A stretch of 64,000 nt of DNA from Hyphobacterium sp. CCMP332. Lineage in GTDB: Bacteria > Pseudomonadota > Alphaproteobacteria > Caulobacterales > Maricaulaceae. Within the stretch, counting starts at the first letter, position 1. Every line of letters starts with the position of its first letter. Made by a program: the position numbers and the translations under genes. The stretch spans positions 957,501-1,021,500 of the forward strand of contig NZ_CP058669.1 of the NCBI RefSeq assembly GCF_014323565.1, in the 5' to 3' direction. Shown here in pieces: positions 1-7,214 of this stretch. Under the pieces are notes generated by a model. It saw only the letters and a program-made list of their open reading frames with translations, ran no database searches and was not told where the DNA came from.

Positions 1-2
1 TT

Positions 3-974
3 ATTGAAGCGGTCTTCGAGCGGATGGACGTCAAGAAAGACGTTTTCGCCGAACTCGACCGTGTCGCCCGGCCCGATGCCATCCTCGCCACGAATACCTC
101 CTATCTCGACGTCGATGCCATTGCCGCCGGAACGAAAGATCCGTCGCGCGTTCTGGGTATGCACTTCTTCTCGCCGGCCAATGTGATGCGCCTGCTCGAA
201 ATCGTGCGCGGAGACAAAACGTCAGACACTGCACTAGCGACCGCACTGGATGCCGCAAGAAAAATCAAGAAAGTGCCGGTTGTGTCCGGCGTCTGTCACG
301 GCTTTATCGGCAATCGCATGCTGAAGGGATATGGCCGGGAAGCGGGCCTTTGCATGATGGAAGGGGCGGCTCCGGAAGACGTTGACAAGGCCCTTTATGG
401 CTTTGGTATGCCGATGGGCCCCCTCGCCATGGCCGACCTTGCCGGGCTTGATATCGGCTATGACAATCGCCGTTCAATGACAGCCGGCGAAGACTATGAA
501 CCCCTCGCCTCCGTCCTTCAGGACCGCCTCGTCGAAATGGGCCGCAAAGGTCAGAAGACAGGGGCCGGAATATTCAATTACGCACCGGGAAGCCGTTCAC
601 CGGAGCCTGACCCCGACGTGATGGCCATGATCGAGACGCTGGCGGCCGAGTACGGCGTCAAGCGGCGCGACGTAGCGCCTGAGGAAATTGTCGAACGGTG
701 CATGCTGGCGCTGATCAATGAAGGCGCCGCCATACTGTCAGAAGGCATTGCCCAGCGGGCCAGTGACATCGATGTCGTATACGCTAATGGCTATGGCTTT
801 CCGCGCTATCGCGGCGGACCGATGTGCTATGCGGACGAACTGGGCGCAAAGCATATTCTCGAGCGCCTTGAATTTTATCAGGAAAAATACGGCCCGAAAT
901 GGTGGGCGCCCGCCCCTCTGATCCGGGAATTGGCGGAAACCGGCGGGACATTCGGACAATGGAAAAAGGGATAG
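3..974 (+). CDS. 3-hydroxyacyl-CoA dehydrogenase (FadB/FadJ-type), C-terminal part, truncated by window start
   Basis: The reading frame is open from base 3, so the N-terminus lies outside the window. The visible part carries the end of the NAD-binding domain (NTSYLDV, then GMHFFSPANVMRLLEIV) followed by the two C-terminal helical domains of 3-hydroxyacyl-CoA dehydrogenases. The late stretch YANGYGFPRYRGGPM is typical of multifunctional enoyl-CoA hydratase/dehydrogenases. Family knowledge: it oxidises (S)-3-hydroxyacyl-CoA to 3-oxoacyl-CoA with NAD+ in cytosolic beta-oxidation. The stop is TAG at 972-974 and the next gene starts 4 bp later, so the two are almost certainly co-transcribed. Whether an N-terminal hydratase domain is present cannot be judged from here. 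Confidence 0.93.
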   Translation: MEAVFERMDVKKDVFAELDRVARPDAILATNTSYLDVDAIAAGTKDPSRVLGMHFFSPANVMRLLEIVRGDKTSDTALATALDAARKIKKVPVVSGVCHGFIGNRMLKGYGREAGLCMMEGAAPEDVDKALYGFGMPMGPLAMADLAGLDIGYDNRRSMTAGEDYEPLASVLQDRLVEMGRKGQKTGAGIFNYAPGSRSPEPDPDVMAMIETLAAEYGVKRRDVAPEEIVERCMLALINEGAAILSEGIAQRASDIDVVYANGYGFPRYRGGPMCYADELGAKHILERLEFYQEKYGPKWWAPAPLIRELAETGGTFGQWKKG

Positions 975-978
975 ACAG

Positions 979-1740
979 ATGGGACATCTGAAGGGACAGA
1001 CCGCCGTCATCACCGGTGGTGGAACGGGTATTGGCTTGGCCATTGCCAGGCGGTTGGCAGCGGATGGCGCAAATTGTGTGTTGATGGGGCGCAATCTGGA
1101 GCGTCTGGAAACGCAAGCGAAAACAGTTGAGCGCGCGCGCGCCATTCAGTGTGATGTAACCGACAGTGCCGCTGTCGAGGCCGCCTTCGAAGACGCGCGC
1201 CGCGATGGCCCGATCTCGATCCTCGTGAACAATGCCGGCATTGCCTCCTCTGCGCCCTTCCACCGGATGGGCGAAGATGAATTTCTCCGGATTCAGGATG
1301 TAAATGTCACCGGCGTATTCCGCTGCACCAAGGCGGTCGCGAATGACATGCGGACCGCAGAGTCCGGGCGGGTGATCAACATTTCATCCATCGCCGGCCT
1401 GTCAGGCGGCCCCTACATTACCCACTATTGCGCCTCCAAACACGCCGTGATCGGCATGACCCGCGCCCTCTCAGCGGAATGGGCGAAGACCAACACAACC
1501 GTCAATGCCATCTGTCCGGGCTATGTCCGCACCGAAATGGCCGAAGGCGCCATCCGGACAATCATCGAGAAAACCGGAGCGACACGCGAACAGGCCATCG
1601 CCGAGCTCGCCAAGAACAATCCGCAAGGCCGGCTTCTGGAGGTCGAGGAAGTCGCCGAGATCGCCGGCTGGCTCTGTCATCCGGACAGCCGCAGCATCAA
1701 TGGTCAGGCCATTGCACTCAACGGCGGACATTCCATGTAG
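979..1740 (+). CDS. SDR-family NAD(P)-dependent oxidoreductase
   Basis: A classical short-chain dehydrogenase of 253 aa. It has the TGGGTGIG dinucleotide-binding loop at residues 12-19, the NNAG motif at 84-87, and a Ser/Tyr/Lys active site (Ser about 137, Tyr150, Lys154 in YCASK). After CPGYVRTEM it has the usual C-terminal substrate loop and ends with a FabG-like NGG...M tail. It starts 4 bp after the hydroxyacyl-CoA dehydrogenase, pointing to a role with an acyl-CoA or alicyclic/aromatic-derived CoA thioester. The true substrate cannot be read from sequence; a 3-oxoacyl or 2-hydroxycycloalkyl-CoA dehydrogenase are both possible. Confidence 0.9.
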   Translation: MGHLKGQTAVITGGGTGIGLAIARRLAADGANCVLMGRNLERLETQAKTVERARAIQCDVTDSAAVEAAFEDARRDGPISILVNNAGIASSAPFHRMGEDEFLRIQDVNVTGVFRCTKAVANDMRTAESGRVINISSIAGLSGGPYITHYCASKHAVIGMTRALSAEWAKTNTTVNAICPGYVRTEMAEGAIRTIIEKTGATREQAIAELAKNNPQGRLLEVEEVAEIAGWLCHPDSRSINGQAIALNGGHSM

Positions 1741-1791
1741 GAAGCAGAGGGTTTTCCGCCTAGAAAACCGGCAACAGTCTAAGAGGATGCA

Positions 1792-2058
1792 ATGCGTCAA
1801 TTCTACGTTTTCATCAAATGCGAGCTGGGCAAGACCTATGACGTCGCCAGCGATATCGTCGATCAGATCGACGAGGCCCGCCACGTCCATTCGGTATCCG
1901 GTGTCTATGACCTTCTGGCCCACTTCTCGGTGGAAGCCGATGAGGATATCGGCCGCTTCGTGAACCAGCGAATTCAGGTCCTTCCAGGCATCAAGGACAC
2001 GCAGACAATTCTTTGCTTCAACGCATTCACCCCCGATCGCGGATTGGGCGAAGGATAG
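1792..2058 (+). CDS. Stand-alone Lrp/AsnC ligand-binding (RAM) domain protein
   Basis: An 88-residue protein consisting only of the alpha-beta RAM domain of Lrp/AsnC regulators (strand MRQFYVFIKCELGK, then the helix after VASDIVDQI, then HSVSGVYDLLAHFSV and a final TQTILCFNAF strand). No DNA-binding helix-turn-helix is present upstream in frame. An AGAGG ribosome-binding site sits about 6 bp before the ATG. The next gene, L-serine dehydratase, starts 3 bp after the stop, so the pair is an operon. Such single-domain proteins bind amino acids in some bacteria; a role in sensing serine or a related amino acid is inference from context. Confidence 0.85.
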   Translation: MRQFYVFIKCELGKTYDVASDIVDQIDEARHVHSVSGVYDLLAHFSVEADEDIGRFVNQRIQVLPGIKDTQTILCFNAFTPDRGLGEG

Positions 2059-2061
2059 CAA

Positions 2062-3444
2062 ATGCACCTCGGTGTCTTCGACCTCTTCAAGATTGGTGTC
2101 GGCCCCTCCAGTTCGCACACTGTCGGGCCTATGAAAGCTGCCGGGACATTTGTTTCGCGTGTCCGGGACGAACATGGCCTTGACCGGATTGCGCGCCTGC
2201 AAGCCGAGCTCTATGGCTCCCTCGCCTTCACCGGCGTCGGGCACGGCACCGACAACGCCGTATTGCTCGGACTGGAAGGCGAGGATCCCGCCAGAATCGA
2301 TCCGGACACGATGGCCGGCAAGATCGAACGCATCCGAAAGGACGGCACGTTGAAGGCGGCGGGTCAGCACGACATCGGATTCAACGTGGACGAAGACCTG
2401 ATTTTTGACGGCGGCACCCGACTACCGTTTCATTCAAATGCCATGAAATTCCGGGCCTTGGATAAATATGGCGAAGTCTTGCGCGAAGAGATTTGGTATT
2501 CGATCGGCGGCGGATTTGTCATCGATGAACAGGAAGCGGGCCGCAATTCTGCCGTCGGTGACCAGGACGGCGAACCCTACCCCTTCAATTCAGGCGATGA
2601 ACTCATCGCGCTGGGCAAAGAGCACGGTTTGTCGATCCCCGAGATCATGCTGGCGAATGAAATGGCCTTCCGGTCGGAAGACGAAATCCGGGATGGCATC
2701 AGAACCATCTGGAAAGCCATGGAGGACTGCATTGATCGCGGCCTGAGACATGATGGCATCCTGCCCGGCGGGCTGAATGTGAAGCGGCGCGCCGCAAAAA
2801 TGCATCGCTCCCTTCTGGAAAACCCGGACAAGGCCGAGGCTGATCCCCTCACCGCCATGGACTGGATCAATCTCTGGGCCATGGCCGTCAACGAGGAAAA
2901 CGCCGCCGGGGGCCGGGTGGTGACAGCCCCGACCAATGGCGCCGCCGGTATCATTCCTTCCGTGGCCCGCTATTTCGACCGCCATCATCGCCGCACAGGC
3001 GATACCGAATGCATGTTGCGCTTCTTCCTGACCGCAGCCGCCATTGGCGCGCTTTACAAGAAGAATGCCTCCATTTCCGGCGCAGAAGCCGGATGCCAGG
3101 GTGAAGTCGGTGTCGCCTGCTCGATGGCCGCCGGTGGCCTTGCGGCGGCCCTTGGCGGCACCAACCAGCAGATCGAGAATGCCGCCGAAATCGGCATGGA
3201 GCATAATCTCGGCCTGACCTGCGATCCCGTCGCGGGCCTCGTTCAGATCCCCTGCATCGAGCGCAACGCCATCGGCGCCGTCAAAGCCATTGATGCCGCC
3301 CGCCTCGCCCTGTCCGGCGATGGCGAACACAAGGTTTCGCTGGATCAGGTCATCAAGACGATGAGCGACGTCGCCAAGGACATGTCAGACAAATACAAGG
3401 AGACCTCGCAGGGCGGTCTCGCGATCAATGTTCCGGTATGCTGA
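2062..3444 (+). CDS. sdaA: L-serine ammonia-lyase, iron-sulfur dependent, single-chain type
   Basis: Converts L-serine to pyruvate and ammonia in the cytosol with a [4Fe-4S] cluster. The 460-aa length fits single-chain enzymes with a beta domain first and an alpha catalytic domain second. The N-terminal GVGPSSSHTVGPM signature is at about residues 12-24. Cluster ligands are visible as Cys345 (GAEAGCQGE), Cys387 (LTCDPV) and Cys398 (IPCIERN). The very last residue, Cys460, matches the C-terminal cysteine that plugs the active site in the Legionella enzyme ('tail in mouth'). It is translated right after the RAM-domain gene and converges on the CoA-transferase genes. Confidence 0.96.
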   Translation: MHLGVFDLFKIGVGPSSSHTVGPMKAAGTFVSRVRDEHGLDRIARLQAELYGSLAFTGVGHGTDNAVLLGLEGEDPARIDPDTMAGKIERIRKDGTLKAAGQHDIGFNVDEDLIFDGGTRLPFHSNAMKFRALDKYGEVLREEIWYSIGGGFVIDEQEAGRNSAVGDQDGEPYPFNSGDELIALGKEHGLSIPEIMLANEMAFRSEDEIRDGIRTIWKAMEDCIDRGLRHDGILPGGLNVKRRAAKMHRSLLENPDKAEADPLTAMDWINLWAMAVNEENAAGGRVVTAPTNGAAGIIPSVARYFDRHHRRTGDTECMLRFFLTAAAIGALYKKNASISGAEAGCQGEVGVACSMAAGGLAAALGGTNQQIENAAEIGMEHNLGLTCDPVAGLVQIPCIERNAIGAVKAIDAARLALSGDGEHKVSLDQVIKTMSDVAKDMSDKYKETSQGGLAINVPVC

Positions 3445-3477
3445 CGCTACGGCGGCCGGCCCCCTGAAAATCGTCGG

Positions 3478-4125
3478 CTACGCCGCCAACCCCTCAGCCA
3501 ACTTGAATTTGGCCTCGGTGTTTTTCTGAACCTCGTCCACCGTCACCTCCGGGGCGAGCTCAACCAGAACCAGCCCGTCGCCGGTCACGTCAAAAACGCC
3601 CAGATTGGTTATGATCCGATCGACAACGCCTGTGCCGGTCAGCGGCAGGGAGCATTGCTTCAACAGCTTCGGATCACCGGCTTTGGACGTATGATCCATG
3701 ATCACCACAACCCGTTTGACCCCGGCAACCAGATCCATGGCGCCGCCCATACCCTTGACCATTTTGCCCGGGATCATCCAGTTGGCGATATCGCCGGCTT
3801 CCGAGACCTCCATGGCCCCGAGGATGGACAGGTCGATATGCCCGCCCCGGATCATGCCGAAGCTGTCGGCGGATGAAAAATAGCTGGTCCGCCGCAATTC
3901 GGTGATCGTTTGCTTGCCGGCATTGATCAGGTCCGGATCTTCTTCGCCCTCATAGGGAAAAGGTCCCATCCCCAGCATGCCGTTTTCGGATTGCAGCGTG
4001 ACATCAATGCTCTCATCGATGAAATTTGCTACCAAAGTCGGGATACCGATACCCAGATTGACGTAGAATCCGTCTTCCATTTCCTGCGCCGAGCGGCGCG
4101 CCATGTCTTCGCGTGTCCAGGCCAT
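3478..4125 (-). CDS. scoB: 3-oxoacid CoA-transferase, subunit B
   Basis: Beta subunit of the heteromeric family I CoA-transferase that moves CoA between succinyl-CoA or acetyl-CoA and acetoacetate-type acids. The catalytic glutamate lies in SENGMLGMG (Glu47 from the start chosen), and the chain ends in the expected EVTVDEVQ region. The ATG at 4125 is preferred: AAGGAGG precedes it by about 7 bp, whereas the in-frame TTG at 4131 sits directly on that site. The gene follows the A-subunit gene with only a few bases between stop and start. Annotation as AtoA or a beta-ketoadipate transferase subunit cannot be excluded from sequence alone. Confidence 0.93.
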   Translation of the reverse strand: MAWTREDMARRSAQEMEDGFYVNLGIGIPTLVANFIDESIDVTLQSENGMLGMGPFPYEGEEDPDLINAGKQTITELRRTSYFSSADSFGMIRGGHIDLSILGAMEVSEAGDIANWMIPGKMVKGMGGAMDLVAGVKRVVVIMDHTSKAGDPKLLKQCSLPLTGTGVVDRIITNLGVFDVTGDGLVLVELAPEVTVDEVQKNTEAKFKLAEGLAA

Positions 4126-4127
4126 GA

Positions 4128-4829
4128 TCAAGCCTCCTTCGCGCGCGTAGTGCGCTGCTCGATGCGTTTCTCAAACTCGCCCTTGATCAGGCGCTGAACG
4201 AAAATGCCAGGTGTGTGGATGTTATCGGCATCGAGCTCGCCAACTTCCACAATCTCCTCAACCTCGGCCAATGTGACCTTACCGGCAGTGGCCATCATCG
4301 GATTGAAATTCCGTGCGGTTTTCCGGTAAATCAGATTGCCTTGCGTGTCGGCCTTCCAGGCTTTCACAATGGAGAGATCCGCCGTCAGCCCCGTCTCCAT
4401 GATGTAGGTCTCGCCGTCAAAGTCGCGGTGATCCTTGCCCTCGGCGATCACCGTTCCAACGCCGGTCTTGACGTAGAATCCGGGAATACCGGCACCGCCC
4501 GCACGGATACGTTCGGCCAGTGTGCCTTGCGGATTGAACTCCAGCTCCAGCTCGCCCGACAGGAATTGCCGCTCGAATTCCTTGTTCTCGCCAACATAGG
4601 ACGACACCATTTTCTTGATCCGCTTCGCATCCAGCAGCTTGCCAAGACCAAACCCGTCCACACCGCAATTATTGGATATGATCGTCAGGTCCTTGACGCC
4701 GGAATCGAGAATGGCCTGAATGGCATTCTCTGGAATACCGCACAGGCCAAATCCGCCAGCCATGATGGTCATGCCGTCAAACAGCACGCCGTCCAGTGCC
4801 GTGGCAGCATCCTTGTAAAGCTTACCCAT
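4128..4829 (-). CDS. scoA: 3-oxoacid CoA-transferase, subunit A
   Basis: Alpha subunit (233 aa) pairing with the neighbouring B subunit. It shows the glycine-rich [10 protein letters not shown] loop at about 25-34, the family block [13 protein letters not shown], and the later [13 protein letters not shown] and [13 protein letters not shown] segments. Family knowledge: acetoacetate or short 3-oxoacid activation in ketone-body and beta-oxidation metabolism, which agrees with the hydroxyacyl-CoA dehydrogenase and SDR genes 3 kb away. A GGAG site lies 8 bp upstream of the ATG. The 160 bp upstream to the next gene hold no clear regulatory element that I can name. Confidence 0.93.
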   Translation of the reverse strand: MGKLYKDAATALDGVLFDGMTIMAGGFGLCGIPENAIQAILDSGVKDLTIISNNCGVDGFGLGKLLDAKRIKKMVSSYVGENKEFERQFLSGELELEFNPQGTLAERIRAGGAGIPGFYVKTGVGTVIAEGKDHRDFDGETYIMETGLTADLSIVKAWKADTQGNLIYRKTARNFNPMMATAGKVTLAEVEEIVEVGELDADNIHTPGIFVQRLIKGEFEKRIEQRTTRAKEA

Positions 4830-4989
4830 TCACGGTCTCCGTTCAGATCATCGGGACGATTGACCGAGCCTGAACTGCCATGGCAGCCTTTCCAGACGCG
4901 CTCAATCATATCAGTTTGAGCTTCTCTTAGCGCCTTTGCGAAAGCGGGGCCAGCCAATGCCCGCCCTTGAATCAAGGTAATTGCAGCCG

Positions 4990-6030
4990 ATGACAAATCC
5001 TGATGCGATACTCGTCGATCCGGCCTGGTTTCCCGAAGCCATCGACACTGGCAGGGATATCATCCGCTTCGCGCGTGTGACACGCGACGGGCTCGCCAAA
5101 ACCGCCTTTCTTGATCAGCGCATGGCGCCGATTGTCACCGGACGCACCGATCTGCGCCTGTCCGAAGCAATGAAAGTCTGGAAATCGGACAAATCCCGAA
5201 AGCCTCGTATGCCGGCTTTTCTGTTTCACTCCGCTTTCTGCTGCTCGACCCTGCTGGCACGCGCACTCGACGCGCCGGGCACCTGCCTCGCACTGAAAGA
5301 ACCGGACATTCTGATGCAGCTCGCCAATGCGCTGAGGGTCGATGAGGGCCTGAAGCGCAATCCGGAAGCCGCGCAGACGCTGTGCGAGTTTGTATTTGGC
5401 CTTCTGGCGCGGCCTTTTACAAAAGGGGGACGCGTCCTCGTCAAGCCCACCAATTCGGCCAACAATCTGATCGGCGCCGTTCGAAAAGCGGGTGCGCCCG
5501 CTCTCATACTTTATGGCGATTTACGCAGTTTTCTGGTGTCGGTGATCAAGAAAGGTGAGGCCTGCAAGGGTTTCGTGCGTTTGCAATACAATATTTTTTC
5601 TCTTGACCCTGGTGGCCTGTCGGCCATTCCACACCGGCAGGCAATGGGCTTGACCGATCTGCAGGTCGCGGCTTTGGTCTGGCGGCACCAGATGGAGGAG
5701 TTTTCAAGCCATCTCGATATGCAATCAGACCTCGCCTCTCTGGATTTCAAGGACCTTCTCGCCGATACCGCTCCGACACTGAAAGCGGTTGCGCGGCAAC
5801 TAAAATTGCGCCTCACAAACGATCAGATCGACGCGGCCGTCTCGGGCCCGGTTTTCCGGCAGAATTCCAAGGAGTCCGGTGAGGCCTATGATCCCGAAAC
5901 GCGCGGACAAGACGAAGCCGCGATCGAAGCGAGCCACCGCGAAACGCTCGATCTTATCGTGCCATGGGCCAATTCCCTGACTCTGAGGCGAGAGATCAGC
6001 CTGCCGCTCCCGCGAGCTCTTGGCGCTTAG
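4990..6030 (+). CDS. Sulfotransferase-like P-loop protein of unknown substrate
   Basis: A 346-aa cytosolic protein without signal peptide or membrane segments. The segment FLFHSAFCCSTLLARALD (about residues 73-90) has the spacing of the 5'-phosphosulfate-binding loop of sulfotransferases. A later VLVKPTN...LILYGDLRSFLVSVIKKG stretch resembles the 3'-phosphate region. I chose the ATG at 4990 rather than the in-frame TTG at 4981. Homologues of this kind are common as uncharacterised proteins in alphaproteobacteria. The gene stands alone, divergent from scoA and converging with the BrkB-type gene (4-bp overlap of ends). The fold assignment is an inference and could be wrong. Confidence 0.55.
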   Translation: MTNPDAILVDPAWFPEAIDTGRDIIRFARVTRDGLAKTAFLDQRMAPIVTGRTDLRLSEAMKVWKSDKSRKPRMPAFLFHSAFCCSTLLARALDAPGTCLALKEPDILMQLANALRVDEGLKRNPEAAQTLCEFVFGLLARPFTKGGRVLVKPTNSANNLIGAVRKAGAPALILYGDLRSFLVSVIKKGEACKGFVRLQYNIFSLDPGGLSAIPHRQAMGLTDLQVAALVWRHQMEEFSSHLDMQSDLASLDFKDLLADTAPTLKAVARQLKLRLTNDQIDAAVSGPVFRQNSKESGEAYDPETRGQDEAAIEASHRETLDLIVPWANSLTLRREISLPLPRALGA

Positions 6031-6941
6031 TCTTCCGCAGGCGGCTTGGTGTGCCGCAATCGCCACTTGTCGATTTCCACAGCCATCGCTCCGCCGAAAA
6101 AGACCGTGTAGGAACCCCAATAAATCCAGAGCAGGAAGACGATCAAGGCGCCGATCGAACCATAGGCCGTTGGATTGACCCAGCCACTGACATAGTATGA
6201 AAAGCCGGCGGACAGCGAGAGCCAAAGCGCACACGCCGCCGAGGCCGCGATCAGAGATGCAACCCAGCTGATTTCCCCTGCCCTGCGCATCAGATAACGG
6301 TAAAGCAGCACCAGCGCTGAAATCATGGTAACGCTGACCGCCGTCCATTCATTGAACACCGAATTGACGATCGAGATTTCCCATCCCAGCCATCTTATGG
6401 CGGGCCGGACAATATTCGGTATCGTCAGCACAACGATGTTCGAGACAATCAGCAGCACGCCACCAACAACCACCGTCACGATAGCCAGAACATTGAATTT
6501 TATGATGTTCCGGAAGTCCCCCATACCGGCAATCTGGTTCAGACCGGCAATGAGCGCCTTCGCGCCTCTGGACGCCGCAAAAACAGTAATGGTCAGCGCC
6601 AGCAGGCCCTGCAATGACAATACCGCCCTGGAGGTTTCGGCCAGTGGCGAAATCTGGGTCTCGACAAAAGCCTGTGCAGTTTCCGGCATGATGCTGGACA
6701 ATCGCGACAATTGCTGGCTGGCGTCGGTCGCATCAAAAATCAGGCCGTATGCGACGGCTGCTACGGCGATCAGTGGAAACACTGCAAGCAAGGTGAAGAA
6801 GGATACGCCTCCGGCAAACAGCATGACTTCCCGAGCCATCGTACGGCTGACCGAAGCGATCAGGATCGCCACTGGCGGCCAGTCGAGGACCGGTTTCACG
6901 ACGTCCTGGTAGATACCTACAAAAATCTGCAATCGTTTCAT
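6027..6941 (-). CDS. YihY/BrkB family inner-membrane protein
   Basis: A 304-aa protein with about six membrane segments typical of the YihY/virulence factor BrkB family: the ASVSRTMAREVMLFAGGVSFFTLLAVFPLIA opening (read in parts), the central AASRGAKALIAGLN motif, and a final AYGSIGALIVFLLWIYWGSY region. The transport substrate of the family is not established. The ATG at 6941 is chosen; the longer TTG version from 7043 would run straight through an intrinsic terminator hairpin. The 3' end overlaps the convergent sulfotransferase-like gene by 4 bp. Upstream lies a structured RNA with LexA-type boxes, so this gene may be controlled by SOS or by attenuation. Confidence 0.88.
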   Translation of the reverse strand: MKRLQIFVGIYQDVVKPVLDWPPVAILIASVSRTMAREVMLFAGGVSFFTLLAVFPLIAVAAVAYGLIFDATDASQQLSRLSSIMPETAQAFVETQISPLAETSRAVLSLQGLLALTITVFAASRGAKALIAGLNQIAGMGDFRNIIKFNVLAIVTVVVGGVLLIVSNIVVLTIPNIVRPAIRWLGWEISIVNSVFNEWTAVSVTMISALVLLYRYLMRRAGEISWVASLIAASAACALWLSLSAGFSYYVSGWVNPTAYGSIGALIVFLLWIYWGSYTVFFGGAMAVEIDKWRLRHTKPPAED

Positions 6942-6974
6942 GGAGGAGCCAATACCCTGAATTGGCAGATTCCG

Positions 6975-7009
6975 AAACAAAAACGCCAGCCTGTGGGTGC
7001 AGGCTGGCG
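6975..7009 (-). terminator. Intrinsic terminator upstream of the BrkB-type gene
   Basis: On the minus strand a perfect 10-bp stem (CGCCAGCCTG / CAGGCTGGCG, loop of 6) is followed at once by TTTTTGTTT. This is a textbook rho-independent terminator. It lies only 34 bp before the BrkB start codon and after no annotated minus-strand gene, so it must end a non-coding transcript or attenuate the BrkB mRNA. Confidence 0.85.
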
Positions 7010-7100
7010 CATCTGGGATAGATAGGACCGGTTTCCCGGCCAAGACAACGAACGTGCGAGGGACAAGAAGGTGTCCGTTGATCTCGGGAACAGGAATAAC
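6975..7100 (-). ncRNA. Candidate structured small RNA or attenuating leader
   Basis: Three hairpins follow one another on the minus strand: GGACA-6nt-TGTCC (7076-7061), GGCCGG-GAAA-CCGGTC with a GNRA tetraloop (7041-7026), and the 10-bp terminator stem with a U-tract (7009-6975). No convincing peptide is encoded. The 5' end is set loosely just after the GTTC repeats at 7126-7101, because no clear promoter hexamers were found. It may be a free RNA of about 110-130 nt or a leader controlling the BrkB-type gene. It matches no riboswitch or sRNA family that I recognise. Confidence 0.5.
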
Positions 7101-7126
7101 GAACCGCGCTTGAACGCTATATGAAC
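7088..7126. promoter_or_regulatory. LexA (SOS)-type repeat array
   Basis: GAAC occurs at 7101, 7112 and 7123, each separated by exactly 7 bp, giving GAAC-N7-GAAC-N7-GAAC (GTTC-N7-GTTC-N7-GTTC on the minus strand). A fourth GAAC lies at 7088 with a 9-bp gap. GTTC-N7-GTTC is the established LexA operator of alphaproteobacteria. The array sits between the PopA-like gene (start 7215, plus strand) and the structured RNA/BrkB gene on the minus strand, so it could control either side. Confidence 0.65.
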
Positions 7127-7214
7127 GAAATTTCCGCTATCTGTTACGCTGTTTCCCCCATCGCATTTTTGTGACAACGTGGGGATTGTTGCCTCGGGGG
7201 AAGGCTTGCCTCGC

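Noticed and set aside
6942-7043. N-terminal extension of the BrkB-type protein from a TTG at 7043
   Set aside because: It would translate through a perfect terminator hairpin with U-tract and adds residues unlike the family's N-terminus; ATG 6941 fits better.
7010-7214. Known riboswitch or 6S RNA
   Set aside because: The arrangement of three simple hairpins does not match the 6S open rod or any riboswitch class that I can recall for alphaproteobacteria.
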